From contig LBTE01000003.1 of NCBI GenBank assembly GCA_000989955.1, positions 1 to 64,000 on the forward strand: a stretch of 64,000 nucleotides of DNA. The letters are read 5' to 3'. The position numbers and the translations under genes were made by a program. Numbering within the stretch: the first letter of the stretch is position 1; each line of letters starts with the position of its first letter. The stretch comes from a candidate division TM6 bacterium GW2011_GWF2_37_49. Lineage in GTDB: Bacteria; Babelota; Babeliae; Babelales; RVW-14. Below, piece after piece: positions 1 through 8,732 of the stretch. The notes under the pieces are model-generated. The model ran no database searches. It was given only the letters and a program-made list of their open reading frames with translations, and was not told the origin of the DNA.

Positions 1-99
1 ACCGAATTAAAATTTTCAAAATAAGGAAAAATGCCACTGCTATTTACAGCTAGCTTCCAATCGTAGATTTACAACCAAACGCAAAAAGCTTTATTTTAG
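1..99 (-). repeat. R1 dispersed repeat, copy 1 (runs off the window edge)
   Basis: Reading the minus strand, this stretch matches the plus-strand copies at 2262-2372 and 47849-47959 almost base for base. It abuts the stop codon of the beta-barrel gene at 96-98. It also continues past the shared R1 block into sequence matching 47960-47970, so the element is longer than the window shows. Together with the copy at 2262 it forms an inverted pair around that gene. Confidence 0.85.
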
Positions 100-2153
100 A
101 ACTTATAATCTAATCCAATATTTACGTGGTAAGCATTATCGCTGCCCAATCTAAAGTCTTTTGGATTATACTCGCCACGAACAGGCTCAGCCAACTTGTT
201 AAAGAAGTCGCCATCCAAAGGAATTCCTGCAACATCTTTAAAGTATCCGCCTGGAATAAACATTGCAAATCGTCCAAACAATGTTAAGTCCTTGATAATT
301 TCACTCTTTGTAATCAAATTCAACTCAGTACCAAAATATTTTCTTGCCAAATCTGGTGAAATAAGAACTTTGCTGCGATCAACCGTATCGTAAATAATTT
401 TGTGCGAATCACATGCATTCCAGAACATGGTTGCATTCGGATTAATATCAAAAGTTGAGTGGCCAATTTTTGGAGACCATGTTACGCCCAAGCCAAATGT
501 TTGAATATCGGTGAAAGACATGTCAATTTCTACATTAAGAGTCTCATTTGTTGGAAGCTTATCTGGATTTGGCAGAGCCAGAGGACACTTTAACAGACGC
601 ATATCAAGCATAAATATGCTAGGAACGCGTTTGCCCATATAACTCTCATGTATGCCAATAAAACCATTGTATTTTTTGCTTTTTTGTTCTCTGTGTGGAT
701 CTGTATCTCCAGAAGCATAACCGTAAGATACTGCGAACTTCAGCTTGCATGGACGCCAACTGTACGCAGCATCAATAACCCCCATCCATCCTCTTAAATC
801 ATTTGTATAGCCTTGACGAAAGCGGTCATTAGCCGAAATCGTAGTTGCATCACCGGTATTTTTAAATATTGTTGAACCAGGAATTGTGCTTCCGTTTGTG
901 TTGTTAACAGGATCGTAATTTACTTCTGCAGCTTTTTGAGCTGTAATATTAGGTTGTACTGTGGTGTCAACATCTGAAATTCCAGCCTTCTTGCCTGTGC
1001 CATCATTCAAAATATGGCTGTAATATTCACGCAAGTTAGAATCTGATCCACGTTCAATATTTGGAATATTTCTGTCAATCGACATTAATTTTTCTTGCCC
1101 AAAGTTGAAAGCTACTTCTCCACCCCATTCAAAATCTTTCCATACGTGTTCAAGGCCTAATCCAGCAGCGCCAAGAGTTGTTTTTGCATCCGGATTAATT
1201 TCAACCCATTGATCAGATGCAAAGTCACACATTGCATACGGCTCAAGTTGTAATTTTCCGTACTTAGCATTATCAACCGGCTTCCACAATAATCTTGCAG
1301 CAATTAAATCGTCCTCTTTACCTATGCCACGCCAAGGAGTTGTTCTTCGACCGATATAATATCCCCTTACAGGCTCAATGACATCGCTGAAACTTTTTTC
1401 ATGTTCTTCAAATCTTGCGTAATAAAGGTCATACCATAGCGTATCTTTAACAATTTCACCGTTTAAATTAATACCAGGAGCTGATTTATCATCGCCTGCA
1501 TAATTATATAATCCTAAAAATTCTTGATTTTGGCCATAAATGCTGCCGAGGGCGATACCACGACCAAGTTCAAACGGAAACCAACCCGCTTGTAAATAAT
1601 GAATTTTATCTCCACCGTTGCCAAAAATAGCATTCAATCCAACTCGCAACCATGCTTCTTTGAGCCATAGAAGCGACCGTCCGATTGCGTGGGAGTGTTG
1701 ACCGAACAAAGTCTCACTCATTTTTAAAGAAATTGGAGTGGATGATCCAGCGTCTCGATCAGCATACTTCAAAGCATAACCCCAAACACCTTTGTGGCGA
1801 ATAGAAAGGTAAGCTTCGATTGCATCGTATCCATACTTCTTTTCGCCATACTCAAAATCAAGATTTAAATCCATAGTCTCTTTGAAATAGTTATTTTCAT
1901 CTGGAATATTCTTGTTTAGCATGTAAGCATTGTCTTCGTAGAATGTTTCAATTTTTAATCTTCCATCAAAAGTTAGCTTATAATCGCCTTTTTCAATAGA
2001 AAGATTTGGCTTTGTCCCTGGAATAGTTTTTTCTTTTAAAACAAATAGCTCTTTTCCTGTTAACTGACGAGCGGACTCCGTGTCATCTGCCAACAAAATC
2101 CCTGCAGTCAACGCTAAGCAAAAAACCACCCGCTTAATAAACATCTGAAGCAT
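96..2153 (-). CDS. Large outer-membrane beta-barrel (porin-like) protein
   Basis: The protein has 685 residues and begins with a signal peptide (MLQMFIKRVVFCLALTAG, cleavage near residue 22). The body is rich in alternating polar and aromatic residues with many Tyr/Trp/Gly, and the chain ends in Asp-Tyr-Lys-Phe, a terminal aromatic typical of barrels assembled by BamA. The segment after residue 150 (WLKEAWLRVG, then GWFPFELGRG) recalls alginate-export or carbohydrate porins, but I cannot assign a family. I chose the start at 2153 because AAGGAG lies six bases upstream; in-frame codons further upstream lack a ribosome binding site. Expected location is the outer membrane, as a diffusion channel or surface antigen. 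The gene sits alone between inverted R1 repeats. Confidence 0.65.
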   Translation of the reverse strand: MLQMFIKRVVFCLALTAGILLADDTESARQLTGKELFVLKEKTIPGTKPNLSIEKGDYKLTFDGRLKIETFYEDNAYMLNKNIPDENNYFKETMDLNLDFEYGEKKYGYDAIEAYLSIRHKGVWGYALKYADRDAGSSTPISLKMSETLFGQHSHAIGRSLLWLKEAWLRVGLNAIFGNGGDKIHYLQAGWFPFELGRGIALGSIYGQNQEFLGLYNYAGDDKSAPGINLNGEIVKDTLWYDLYYARFEEHEKSFSDVIEPVRGYYIGRRTTPWRGIGKEDDLIAARLLWKPVDNAKYGKLQLEPYAMCDFASDQWVEINPDAKTTLGAAGLGLEHVWKDFEWGGEVAFNFGQEKLMSIDRNIPNIERGSDSNLREYYSHILNDGTGKKAGISDVDTTVQPNITAQKAAEVNYDPVNNTNGSTIPGSTIFKNTGDATTISANDRFRQGYTNDLRGWMGVIDAAYSWRPCKLKFAVSYGYASGDTDPHREQKSKKYNGFIGIHESYMGKRVPSIFMLDMRLLKCPLALPNPDKLPTNETLNVEIDMSFTDIQTFGLGVTWSPKIGHSTFDINPNATMFWNACDSHKIIYDTVDRSKVLISPDLARKYFGTELNLITKSEIIKDLTLFGRFAMFIPGGYFKDVAGIPLDGDFFNKLAEPVRGEYNPKDFRLGSDNAYHVNIGLDYKF

Positions 2154-2261
2154 TAAAAACTCCTTAATTTGCAACAAATATACACGCATATGAAACATAA
2201 GTTACACAAAATAGCAATGCAAAGTATGTATGGTTTAGCAAATTTTGTCAATCTCATGAAT

Positions 2262-2372
2262 AATACAATTCCAAGTTGTTAAAGTACCTAAAATAAAGCT
2301 TTTTGCGTTTGGTTGTAAATCTACGATTGGAAGCTAGCTGTAAATAGCAGTGGCATTTTTCCTTATTTTGAA
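2262..2372 (+). repeat. R1 dispersed repeat, copy 2
   Basis: A 111-base block that matches 47849-47959 with two differences that I can see, and matches the minus strand of 1-99. It lies in the divergent gap between the beta-barrel gene and murA. It holds no open reading frame of note. Confidence 0.9.
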
Positions 2373-2381
2373 CAATCGCAC

Positions 2382-2512
2382 GCTGCTGGCGGGGTCTAAA
2401 AAATTATCATTTTCTTTGCAGCTCTGATGAATAGCCGCATGCGAGAAACCATAGTCGATGTATCAATCTGCCTATGCATGTTTTGACATGGCGCAATGTT
2501 TGGTAGATTTTA
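2382..2512 (+). repeat. R2 dispersed repeat, degenerate copy
   Basis: It starts with GGCGGGGTCTAAAAAATTAT, the R2 hallmark also seen near 48000, 49380 and 50880, then drifts away but keeps the GATGTAT and CATG landmarks. It directly follows R1, the same order as at 47849-48106. The rest of the gap to murA (2513-2615) is AT-rich and should hold the murA promoter; I see no confident -35/-10 pair. Confidence 0.6.
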
Positions 2513-2615
2513 AAATTAGAATGGTATAAACTATTGTTTAAATTCATTTAATTGCAGATATTAATCTCTGGCGCGGCAAATTGTTAAGTGGCTTAATTTT
2601 CATTGGAGTTAGAGC

Positions 2616-3908
2616 ATGCAGGCTTCATATATCTTAGTAAAAAAATCGGCAGAGCTTTCTGGTACAGTTGAATTGGTTGGCGCAAAAAACGCCGTTCTGG
2701 TAATCATCAGCTCGCTGATATTAACCAAAGGCCGATCTGTTCTTGAAAATGTTCCAAATTCAAGCGATGTTTTGCACATGATAAGTCTGCTGACCGATTT
2801 GGGTGGACAAGTTGAATTTGACACGCAGCATAACCGCCTGATAGTCGACACATCAGACATATCCAAATTCGACGTTAAGCCGGAAATCATGAATAAAATG
2901 CGCGCCTCAATCTTAGTCATGGGCCCATTACTTGCACGTTTTGGCATGGCGAAGGTTGCCTTTCCTGGCGGATGTGTACTTGGTGCAAGACCGATCGACT
3001 ACCATATCAACGGATTCAAAAAAATTGGTGTCAAAATCGAGGAAAACGGTTGCTACATTAACTCCGAAGTTGATACAAGCGACAAATTTAAAAATGTTCG
3101 CATATCCTTTGAATATCCAAGCGTTGGCGCCACAGAAAATTTAATGATGTTTGCTGTATTAAAACCTGGTCAAACAGTTATTATAAACGCAGCATTAGAG
3201 CCAGAAGTCTTAGATTTAATAGAAATTTTAACCAAGATGGGTGCCAAAATTGACTGCGGACCAGGAGCCATTATTACTGTTACAGGTGTCGATAAACTTA
3301 ATCCAGTAAAGCACGAAATTATCCCCGATAGGCTTGAAGCAGGAACATTGTTGATCGCAGGTGCAATTACAGGTGGACAAGTTACTGTAAAAAACGCCGT
3401 TCCAGAACAGATGGATATGTTTTTAGATAAATTGCGAGAAATGGGCCATGAAATCGAAACTGGCATGTTTCAACATAACGGCAAAGCTGTAGGTATCACG
3501 ATAAATGCTATAAAAAATCCTCAGGGTATACGAATAAAAACAGGCCCATATCCAGCTTATCCAACCGATCTACAAGCGCCAACAATGGCGATGCTTTGCT
3601 TGACTAACGGCACAAGCTACGTAGAAGAGACTGTTTTTGAAAATAGATTTATGCATATCCCAGAGCTACAAAAAATGGGGTCTCAGATCTCAGTTAAAGG
3701 CAACACCGCAACCATTCGCGGAGTTGACGAGTTGTACGGAACTAAACTTATTGCAACAGATATTCGAGCATCGTGTGCACTTGTCATAGCAGGCCTTGCA
3801 GCCACAGGCAGCACAGAAGTAACAGGAATACAACACTGGAGACGTGGTTATGACAAGCTTGAATATAAGCTCAACCTACTCGGTGGAAACATAGAAATTT
3901 TTGATTAA
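2616..3908 (+). CDS. murA: UDP-N-acetylglucosamine 1-carboxyvinyltransferase
   Basis: The enzyme transfers enolpyruvate from phosphoenolpyruvate to UDP-GlcNAc, the first committed step of peptidoglycan synthesis in the cytoplasm. At 430 residues it has normal MurA length and the EPSP-synthase-like double-domain layout. Visible motifs are the N-terminal GAKNAVL with the substrate-binding Lys-Asn pair, and PGGCVLGARPID near residue 112, whose Cys is the nucleophile alkylated by fosfomycin. The start is supported by GGAG ten bases upstream. It shows that this organism makes peptidoglycan precursors, which fits the D-Ala-D-Ala peptidases at 45.6-47.2 kb. It converges with atpG with only three bases between the stops. 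Confidence 0.97.
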   Translation: MQASYILVKKSAELSGTVELVGAKNAVLVIISSLILTKGRSVLENVPNSSDVLHMISLLTDLGGQVEFDTQHNRLIVDTSDISKFDVKPEIMNKMRASILVMGPLLARFGMAKVAFPGGCVLGARPIDYHINGFKKIGVKIEENGCYINSEVDTSDKFKNVRISFEYPSVGATENLMMFAVLKPGQTVIINAALEPEVLDLIEILTKMGAKIDCGPGAIITVTGVDKLNPVKHEIIPDRLEAGTLLIAGAITGGQVTVKNAVPEQMDMFLDKLREMGHEIETGMFQHNGKAVGITINAIKNPQGIRIKTGPYPAYPTDLQAPTMAMLCLTNGTSYVEETVFENRFMHIPELQKMGSQISVKGNTATIRGVDELYGTKLIATDIRASCALVIAGLAATGSTEVTGIQHWRRGYDKLEYKLNLLGGNIEIFD

Positions 3909-3911
3909 ATT

Positions 3912-4799
3912 TTACTGTTGCTCCATAAACGAAGCGCATAGCTCTGATATTTCACGAGTGATTGTGCCCTGACGAATCTTATTATATTGAAGAGTAAGTT
4001 TTTCAAGGTACTTTTCGGCATTGGTAGTTGAGCTGTCCATAGCGATAAATCTTGCGGTGTATTCAGAAATCAGAGATCGTAAAAATATGTACGATATACG
4101 AGATTTAATAAACCGTATTAAAACAAAGTCCAAAATCACAGAAGAATTTTGCTCCCAAATCATATCCTGAGATTGCTTGTAAGCAGGAGCTTGAGCTGAT
4201 TTGCCATTTCTAGAAAACGCTTCTTCAGAAAGCGGAAGCAGCCTGAATTTTAAAGGCTTTTGAAGAAAAAATGATTTTGGCTCGGTAAAATAAAAATATA
4301 CCGATGAAAAACATACCTTCAAATCATTAACTTTTGTTATCAAATCGCTTGCAATTAAATGATAGTTATTTGAATTAAAATCATTATACGAGAAGATAAT
4401 GTCCCCATTCAAATGATCACGAACAAAAGTCGAAGCCTTCTGACCAATCGTTATAAATTTTATATTTTTGGCATCTTCAGTAGAAATTTCTTGGGAAACG
4501 TACCTAAATAAATTTGAGTTAAGACTACCGCAAAGCCCCTTTGACGTTCCAACAATGACACAAATTTTGCACGCATCAGCCCGTTGCCACATTGCAAGCG
4601 CTGGACTTTGCCAATCAGCTTTATGCTTTAGAAGCGACCCAAATGAATCACTTAATGTATCCACATAAACTCTTGTATGCTGTGCCTGATGTTCAAGCTT
4701 AGAATAAAGAGACATCGAAACAAGCCGAATTGCGTGCGTTATTTTTTTTGTAGTTTGTATGGATTTTATTTTTTGTCTTATATAAACTTTTTTTGACAC
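3912..4799 (-). CDS. atpG: F1F0 ATP synthase gamma subunit
   Basis: Gamma is the rotating central stalk of F1. The protein has 295 residues. The N-terminal helix (IRQKIKSIQTTKKITHAIRLVS) and the C-terminal helix with AMDSSTTNAEKYLEKL and ITREISEL match the two coiled-coil helices of the stalk. The middle holds the Rossmann-like domain beginning ICVIVGTSKGLCGSLN. The gene stands alone: upstream is a divergent gap and downstream is murA. In most bacteria atpG sits between atpA and atpD, so this is a dispersed arrangement; whether the other subunits exist elsewhere cannot be seen here. Confidence 0.93.
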   Translation of the reverse strand: MSKKVYIRQKIKSIQTTKKITHAIRLVSMSLYSKLEHQAQHTRVYVDTLSDSFGSLLKHKADWQSPALAMWQRADACKICVIVGTSKGLCGSLNSNLFRYVSQEISTEDAKNIKFITIGQKASTFVRDHLNGDIIFSYNDFNSNNYHLIASDLITKVNDLKVCFSSVYFYFTEPKSFFLQKPLKFRLLPLSEEAFSRNGKSAQAPAYKQSQDMIWEQNSSVILDFVLIRFIKSRISYIFLRSLISEYTARFIAMDSSTTNAEKYLEKLTLQYNKIRQGTITREISELCASFMEQQ

Positions 4800-5037
4800 A
4801 TTTGCTCCTGATACTAAAAACGTAGCTTCAATTAAAAAATATATAAATTTTATTAAATTCTCAATCTTTAAGTTTTAATTTTTAATTAAATTGAAGCTTA
4901 AACACAAAATTAAGCCTTACGCAAAACCTGCACAAACCATTTACAATCTGAAAATAATTGACTGCTTCTATATTTATTTGCTTAACTAAAGAGTGAAGAA
5001 CGGTATACCTACAAAAAAGTATCTCGCAGGAGAAGCC
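4800..5037. other. Divergent AT-rich gap
   Basis: This separates atpG (minus) from the secreted 3D-like protein (plus). It is very AT-rich with several TATAAT-like hexamers, so promoters for both genes are expected here, but none is clear enough to call. No RNA gene or repeat was seen. Confidence 0.4.
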
Positions 5038-6174
5038 ATGGTTAAATATCTACTGCTGTTATTGATTTTTATTCTAAACTCCTCTAAATTATTCAGTTTT
5101 CACATAGACAGCATAGTCGATCATGCGTCAAAAACAAGCAATAATAAGAATATTGCACAAAAAACAATACCTAACGCTGAAAGCTTTTTTGAATTATCAC
5201 AGACCCCATTTTCAGAGGAGTTTGTTGCCACAAATCCGTATTATTTGATGCAGGTGTCGCAAGATACACTAAATTTTTTACACTCAACGAAGGGGCAATC
5301 AAATGATTGCGTGGTACCAAGACACTTTAAAAAAGTTTTGTCTCGAGAAAAGATTGAATCCACACTTAAATTTATAATCGCAACAATAAAACAGGATATG
5401 CATAAAAATAAATTCAGAATTTTAGATCCAAATTTTTTAAACAAAAACTTCCATTTTATTCACTGGAAGGCTGATACATCAGAGGCGCAAAATAATGGAA
5501 TAAGGCTTGATCGTGGAGGAGAAATCAGGCTAACAAGTTATGCAATTTTTAGTGTTCGCGGCAACACACACAAAACAACAGCCTTCCCATGCGCACTTTA
5601 CCAGGCATTTGATCCCAAAATAGCTTTAAAGTTCACAAAACAACAGGTTTTGGCGGGTATTTTAGAAAAGCCTGAAAATAAAAAGAGTGTACGCGCTATG
5701 GCATGGCTGTCTAGAGATGATTTTGAAGATGCGCTTATGCAGGGCACAATTATGGTAAGATTGCCAGACAACAAAGAGCATGTTTTTGTAGCAAATCTAA
5801 GCAACAATATCGATTATGACAGAAAAGAGTCAGACCCTCGACACCAGAAGCGTTTCTGGTTCTTCAAAGAATCCAAAAATTCGAACTGGACGATTGATCA
5901 GTTTAAAAAGCGCCTTAAAAATAGGCAAAACGTCATTTTTGCCGGAGATCTTTATAATATTGGAATTGGTAAAATTATAGCTATAAAACATCAAAATCCA
6001 ATCACTCACAAAAAAGAGATACGACTCGGAGTACTTGCTGACACTGGCGGAGCATTTATAAAAAATCTTTATCAGCTGGACCTGTTTGCAGGTATTTTCA
6101 ATAACAGGTCCGAACTTTCAATCTACCTTAAAAACATACCAGTAAAAGCTGATGCGTTTATTTTATGGCATTAA
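5038..6174 (+). CDS. Secreted protein with C-terminal 3D-like (MltA-type) motif
   Basis: The protein has 378 residues. I chose the ATG at 5038 because GCAGGAGAAG lies just upstream and the product then opens with a clean signal peptide (MVKYLLLLLIFILNSSKLF). No known domain is obvious in the first 300 residues. Near the C-terminus, VLADTGGAFIKNLYQLDLFAG resembles the 3D domain of lytic transglycosylase MltA, where an Asp-Thr-Gly-Gly-Ala strand and a later Asp-Leu-Phe-x-Gly strand frame the active Asp. If that holds, the protein would act on peptidoglycan in the periplasm or outside the cell. The MltA N-terminal signature is not recognisable, so this could also be a 3D-only protein of unknown activity. 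Confidence 0.5.
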   Translation: MVKYLLLLLIFILNSSKLFSFHIDSIVDHASKTSNNKNIAQKTIPNAESFFELSQTPFSEEFVATNPYYLMQVSQDTLNFLHSTKGQSNDCVVPRHFKKVLSREKIESTLKFIIATIKQDMHKNKFRILDPNFLNKNFHFIHWKADTSEAQNNGIRLDRGGEIRLTSYAIFSVRGNTHKTTAFPCALYQAFDPKIALKFTKQQVLAGILEKPENKKSVRAMAWLSRDDFEDALMQGTIMVRLPDNKEHVFVANLSNNIDYDRKESDPRHQKRFWFFKESKNSNWTIDQFKKRLKNRQNVIFAGDLYNIGIGKIIAIKHQNPITHKKEIRLGVLADTGGAFIKNLYQLDLFAGIFNNRSELSIYLKNIPVKADAFILWH

Positions 6175-6239
6175 AAAAACAGCTCCAACGCGCATAAAAC
6201 TCGACAGTCAAAAGACCGCATACATAAGGCACATCAAGG

Positions 6240-6352
6240 CCACGCGCTGTTTTTGCAGTTTTTAAAAATTTCATTTGCAACCATCGATCCAGTCAACGCC
6301 TGCAGGCGGCATTTAAAAAAATATCATTTTCTCGATAAGACCGATGAGACCA
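6240..6352 (+). repeat. R2 dispersed repeat, degenerate copy
   Basis: The order of landmarks matches other R2 copies: a TTTTTGCAGTTTTTAAAAA entry, a GGCGGCATTTAAAAAAATAT core, then GATAAGACCGATGAG. A 71-codon reading frame across it (6253-6468) has no support and runs into the terminator. Confidence 0.5.
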
Positions 6353-6433
6353 ACGCTCTCAAGCACAAGCCTCAATGTATAAGCGAACTCTTGCGGCTTT
6401 TGACCACAAACCAAAACACCAGCAAGTTTTATG

Positions 6434-6493
6434 GTTTAAATAAAAATAAGCTACTTTTCATATCCTAAAAAAGTAGCTTATTTTTATTTAAAC
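6434..6493. terminator. Bidirectional rho-independent terminator
   Basis: A perfect 25-base-pair inverted repeat (arms 6434-6458 and 6469-6493) around a short loop. AT-rich flanks supply a U-tract in both directions. It lies between the convergent 3D-like gene and rplQ, so it can end transcription from both sides, including the whole ribosomal supercluster. Confidence 0.85.
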
Positions 6494-6546
6494 GTCAATA
6501 TCAATCGAAATTTTCAGTTAATGCGTAACTCATGTAATCAAAATTA

Positions 6547-6903
6547 CTAAACCCATTCGAGTCTTGCAATTTTTGCTGTATCACTCTCTCTGGTGCCTAG
6601 CGGAACCAACCTTGTGTATCCACCTGGACGCCCAACGTAACGAGGAGCAACCTCTTTAATCAATTTTGTTACAGCTGAAAAATCATAAGGCAACAACTGT
6701 TTAACTCTGCGAATTGTATTAAAATCATTACCAACACGAGCAATTGTAACAATCTTTTCTGCCATTTTCTGAACTTCTTTTGCTTTTGCTTTTGTCGTTT
6801 GTAATACTCCATAATTAATAAAGTGAATTACTTGGTTTCGCAATAAAGCCCTTCTATGTGCAGGCTTTAGATTTAATTTTTTTCTACCAATTTGATGATT
6901 CAT
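6547..6903 (-). CDS. rplQ: 50S ribosomal protein L17
   Basis: Last gene of the ribosomal supercluster. The 118-residue product matches L17 throughout: an N-terminal basic stretch (NHQIGRKKLNLKPAHRRALLRN), the helical centre TTKAKAKEVQKMAEK, and a C-terminal PGGYTRLVPLG. It binds 23S rRNA near the exit-tunnel side of the large subunit. Its ATG overlaps the rpoA stop by four bases (ATGA), so the two are translationally coupled as in the classical alpha operon. Confidence 0.97.
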   Translation of the reverse strand: MNHQIGRKKLNLKPAHRRALLRNQVIHFINYGVLQTTKAKAKEVQKMAEKIVTIARVGNDFNTIRRVKQLLPYDFSAVTKLIKEVAPRYVGRPGGYTRLVPLGTRESDTAKIARLEWV

Positions 6904-7949
6904 GAGTTTATACCACCTTCTTGATCTTTTAGCACTTTTTTAAGGTCTAATTCTTTAATGTTCATACCTAAACTTAATCCAAATGCTGCCAAAATCTCCT
7001 TAACTTCACGCAAAGACTTACGTCCAAAATTCTTAATCTTAAGAACGTCATCTTCTGTGAGATTAACAAGATCAATAACTCGCCTAATTCCTGCACCAAT
7101 CAAACAATTATGGGCTCTGACTGAGAATTCTAATTCATCAATAGGCTTTAAAAATAAGTCTACAGGTAATCCTTTGGTTGGACCTTCAACATCTGTACCA
7201 ATGCCCTTTACAGTATCTTGCGATGCTTCTTTAGAAATTTCATTAAACGGAATTTCTGTAGCCTCTAAGAAATGTTCGAATTGCGTACGCAAAACAGATG
7301 TTGCGTAATGAACTACGTCCTGAGGTTTAACCGCACCATTTGTATCAATGCTTATAGTCAATTTATCATAATCGATCTTTTGGCCAACACGAGTTTTTTC
7401 AACATTATACTCAACTCGTTTTATTGGCGAAAATCTTGCATCCAAATAAATTTTACCATCCACTTGAATTGGCACTCCAGCAGGCCATTGAGCAGGCGCA
7501 AAGCCTCTTCCAGTTTCTACAAAAAATTCAATCTCCAAATCCCCATCAACAGCCAAATGTGCTAAAACAAAATCTTTATTAATAAGCGTCAAATGCTCGT
7601 CACATTTTATATCACCAACTTTTGCAACTCCAGGACCTTTCACATGAAGGTGCATGTTTCCAGGTACACCCGTCGAATTTTCAATAACAATCTCTTTGAT
7701 ATTCAAAACAATCTGTAGTGTATCTTCAACAACACCTTTTACAGTTGAAAATTCATTATTAACACCTTTTATTATCGCAGATGTAACAGCAGAACCCTCT
7801 ATTGTTGATAGAAGAACTCTTCTTAATGCATTTCCTAAAGTAATCCCAAAACCAGGCTCCAATGGTTGAACGACTAATTCTCCGTGGACATCTGATGATA
7901 CCTGTCTGTTCCAACTTAACTTAGGAAGTATCAACGGTCTATAATTCAT
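6900..7949 (-). CDS. rpoA: RNA polymerase alpha subunit
   Basis: Alpha dimerises to nucleate RNA polymerase assembly. The N-terminal domain shows LEPGFGITLGNALRRVLLSTIEGSAV, the conserved dimerisation and beta-contact region. The C-terminal domain ends with the helix-hairpin-helix IKNFGRKSLREVKEIL that contacts UP elements and activators. With the ATG at 7949 the length is 349 residues, slightly longer than average. I prefer this start because AAAGGA sits nine bases upstream; the in-frame TTG at 7958 would lie on top of that site. A stem-loop lies in the gap to rpsD. Confidence 0.96.
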   Translation of the reverse strand: MNYRPLILPKLSWNRQVSSDVHGELVVQPLEPGFGITLGNALRRVLLSTIEGSAVTSAIIKGVNNEFSTVKGVVEDTLQIVLNIKEIVIENSTGVPGNMHLHVKGPGVAKVGDIKCDEHLTLINKDFVLAHLAVDGDLEIEFFVETGRGFAPAQWPAGVPIQVDGKIYLDARFSPIKRVEYNVEKTRVGQKIDYDKLTISIDTNGAVKPQDVVHYATSVLRTQFEHFLEATEIPFNEISKEASQDTVKGIGTDVEGPTKGLPVDLFLKPIDELEFSVRAHNCLIGAGIRRVIDLVNLTEDDVLKIKNFGRKSLREVKEILAAFGLSLGMNIKELDLKKVLKDQEGGINS

Positions 7950-8007
7950 CTGGAACAATCCTTTTACTTAAAATCAACTACAAACACATAACCTCAACCA
8001 AGTACAG

Positions 8008-8053
8008 TAATTTATGCTTGTTCAATTTAATAACATCAAACAAGCATAAATTA
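8008..8053 (-). promoter_or_regulatory. Perfect stem-loop between rpsD and rpoA
   Basis: Fifteen-base arms (8008-8022 and 8039-8053) are exact inverse complements around a 16-base loop. It starts three bases after the rpsD stop. No U-tract follows on the minus strand, so it looks more like an mRNA processing or stability element, or an attenuator adjusting rpoA-rplQ relative to ribosomal genes, than a strong terminator. Ribosomal protein S4 controls the alpha operon in other bacteria; a link here is only inference. Confidence 0.5.
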
Positions 8054-8056
8054 AAA

Positions 8057-8692
8057 TTACTTAGAATATAACTCAACAATCAAATGTTCTTCAATAGAAG
8101 CAGTTACATCAGAACGAACAGGGAGTCTTGAAACAATTCCCTTTCTGTCCTTCTTGTTAAGCTCCAACCACTCTGGAACCTTAACTCCCATAGCCATTCT
8201 TTTATCAATCACGCCTTCAATAAATTCTGACTTTTTCAAAGTGGCATCTGAGAGCGTTACCACATCACCCTCTTTAACCAAAAAAGAAGGTGATTTTACA
8301 CGTTTGCCATTAACATTGATATGTCCATGAACAACAAGCTGACGAGCTTGAATTCTTGAAATAGCCATTTTTAAACGATAAACAACGTTATCCAAGCGAC
8401 GCTCTAACAAGCTCAAAAGAGTCTCACCTGTAACACCTGAAGTTCTGATAGCTAAACCAAAAAATCTTTTAAATTGAGCTTCACGAACTCCATACATTAA
8501 ACGAACCTTTTGCTTGGCTTCAAGCTGTTTTCCATATTCAGAAAGTTTTTTGGTACCAACTCTGCGAGCATGCTGACCAGGCGTTACTGGTCGCTTTTCA
8601 AGTGTACATTTAGCAGAACGACACTTGGCACCTTTCAGATATAATTTCTCACCAGATTGACGACATCTGCTACATCTTATTGTTTCTGACAT
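8057..8692 (-). CDS. rpsD: 30S ribosomal protein S4
   Basis: S4 nucleates assembly of the 16S 5' domain. The 211-residue product has an N-terminal zinc-type cluster (Cys7, Cys10, Cys24, Cys29), the basic [18 protein letters not shown] helix, and a C-terminal S4 RNA-binding domain ([20 protein letters not shown] onwards). It lies between rpsK and rpoA in the standard alpha-operon order. The Cys4 form of S4 occurs in many bacteria that do not limit zinc. Confidence 0.97.
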   Translation of the reverse strand: MSETIRCSRCRQSGEKLYLKGAKCRSAKCTLEKRPVTPGQHARRVGTKKLSEYGKQLEAKQKVRLMYGVREAQFKRFFGLAIRTSGVTGETLLSLLERRLDNVVYRLKMAISRIQARQLVVHGHINVNGKRVKSPSFLVKEGDVVTLSDATLKKSEFIEGVIDKRMAMGVKVPEWLELNKKDRKGIVSRLPVRSDVTASIEEHLIVELYSK

Positions 8693-8732
8693 ACAAGCCT
8701 TCTTCTAATTTAAAACAATTTATTTTTAAAAA

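Noticed and set aside
6253..6468. 71-codon plus-strand reading frame after the 3D-like gene
   Set aside because: It lies in a degenerate R2 repeat and ends inside the terminator stem; no ribosome binding site or protein-like composition.
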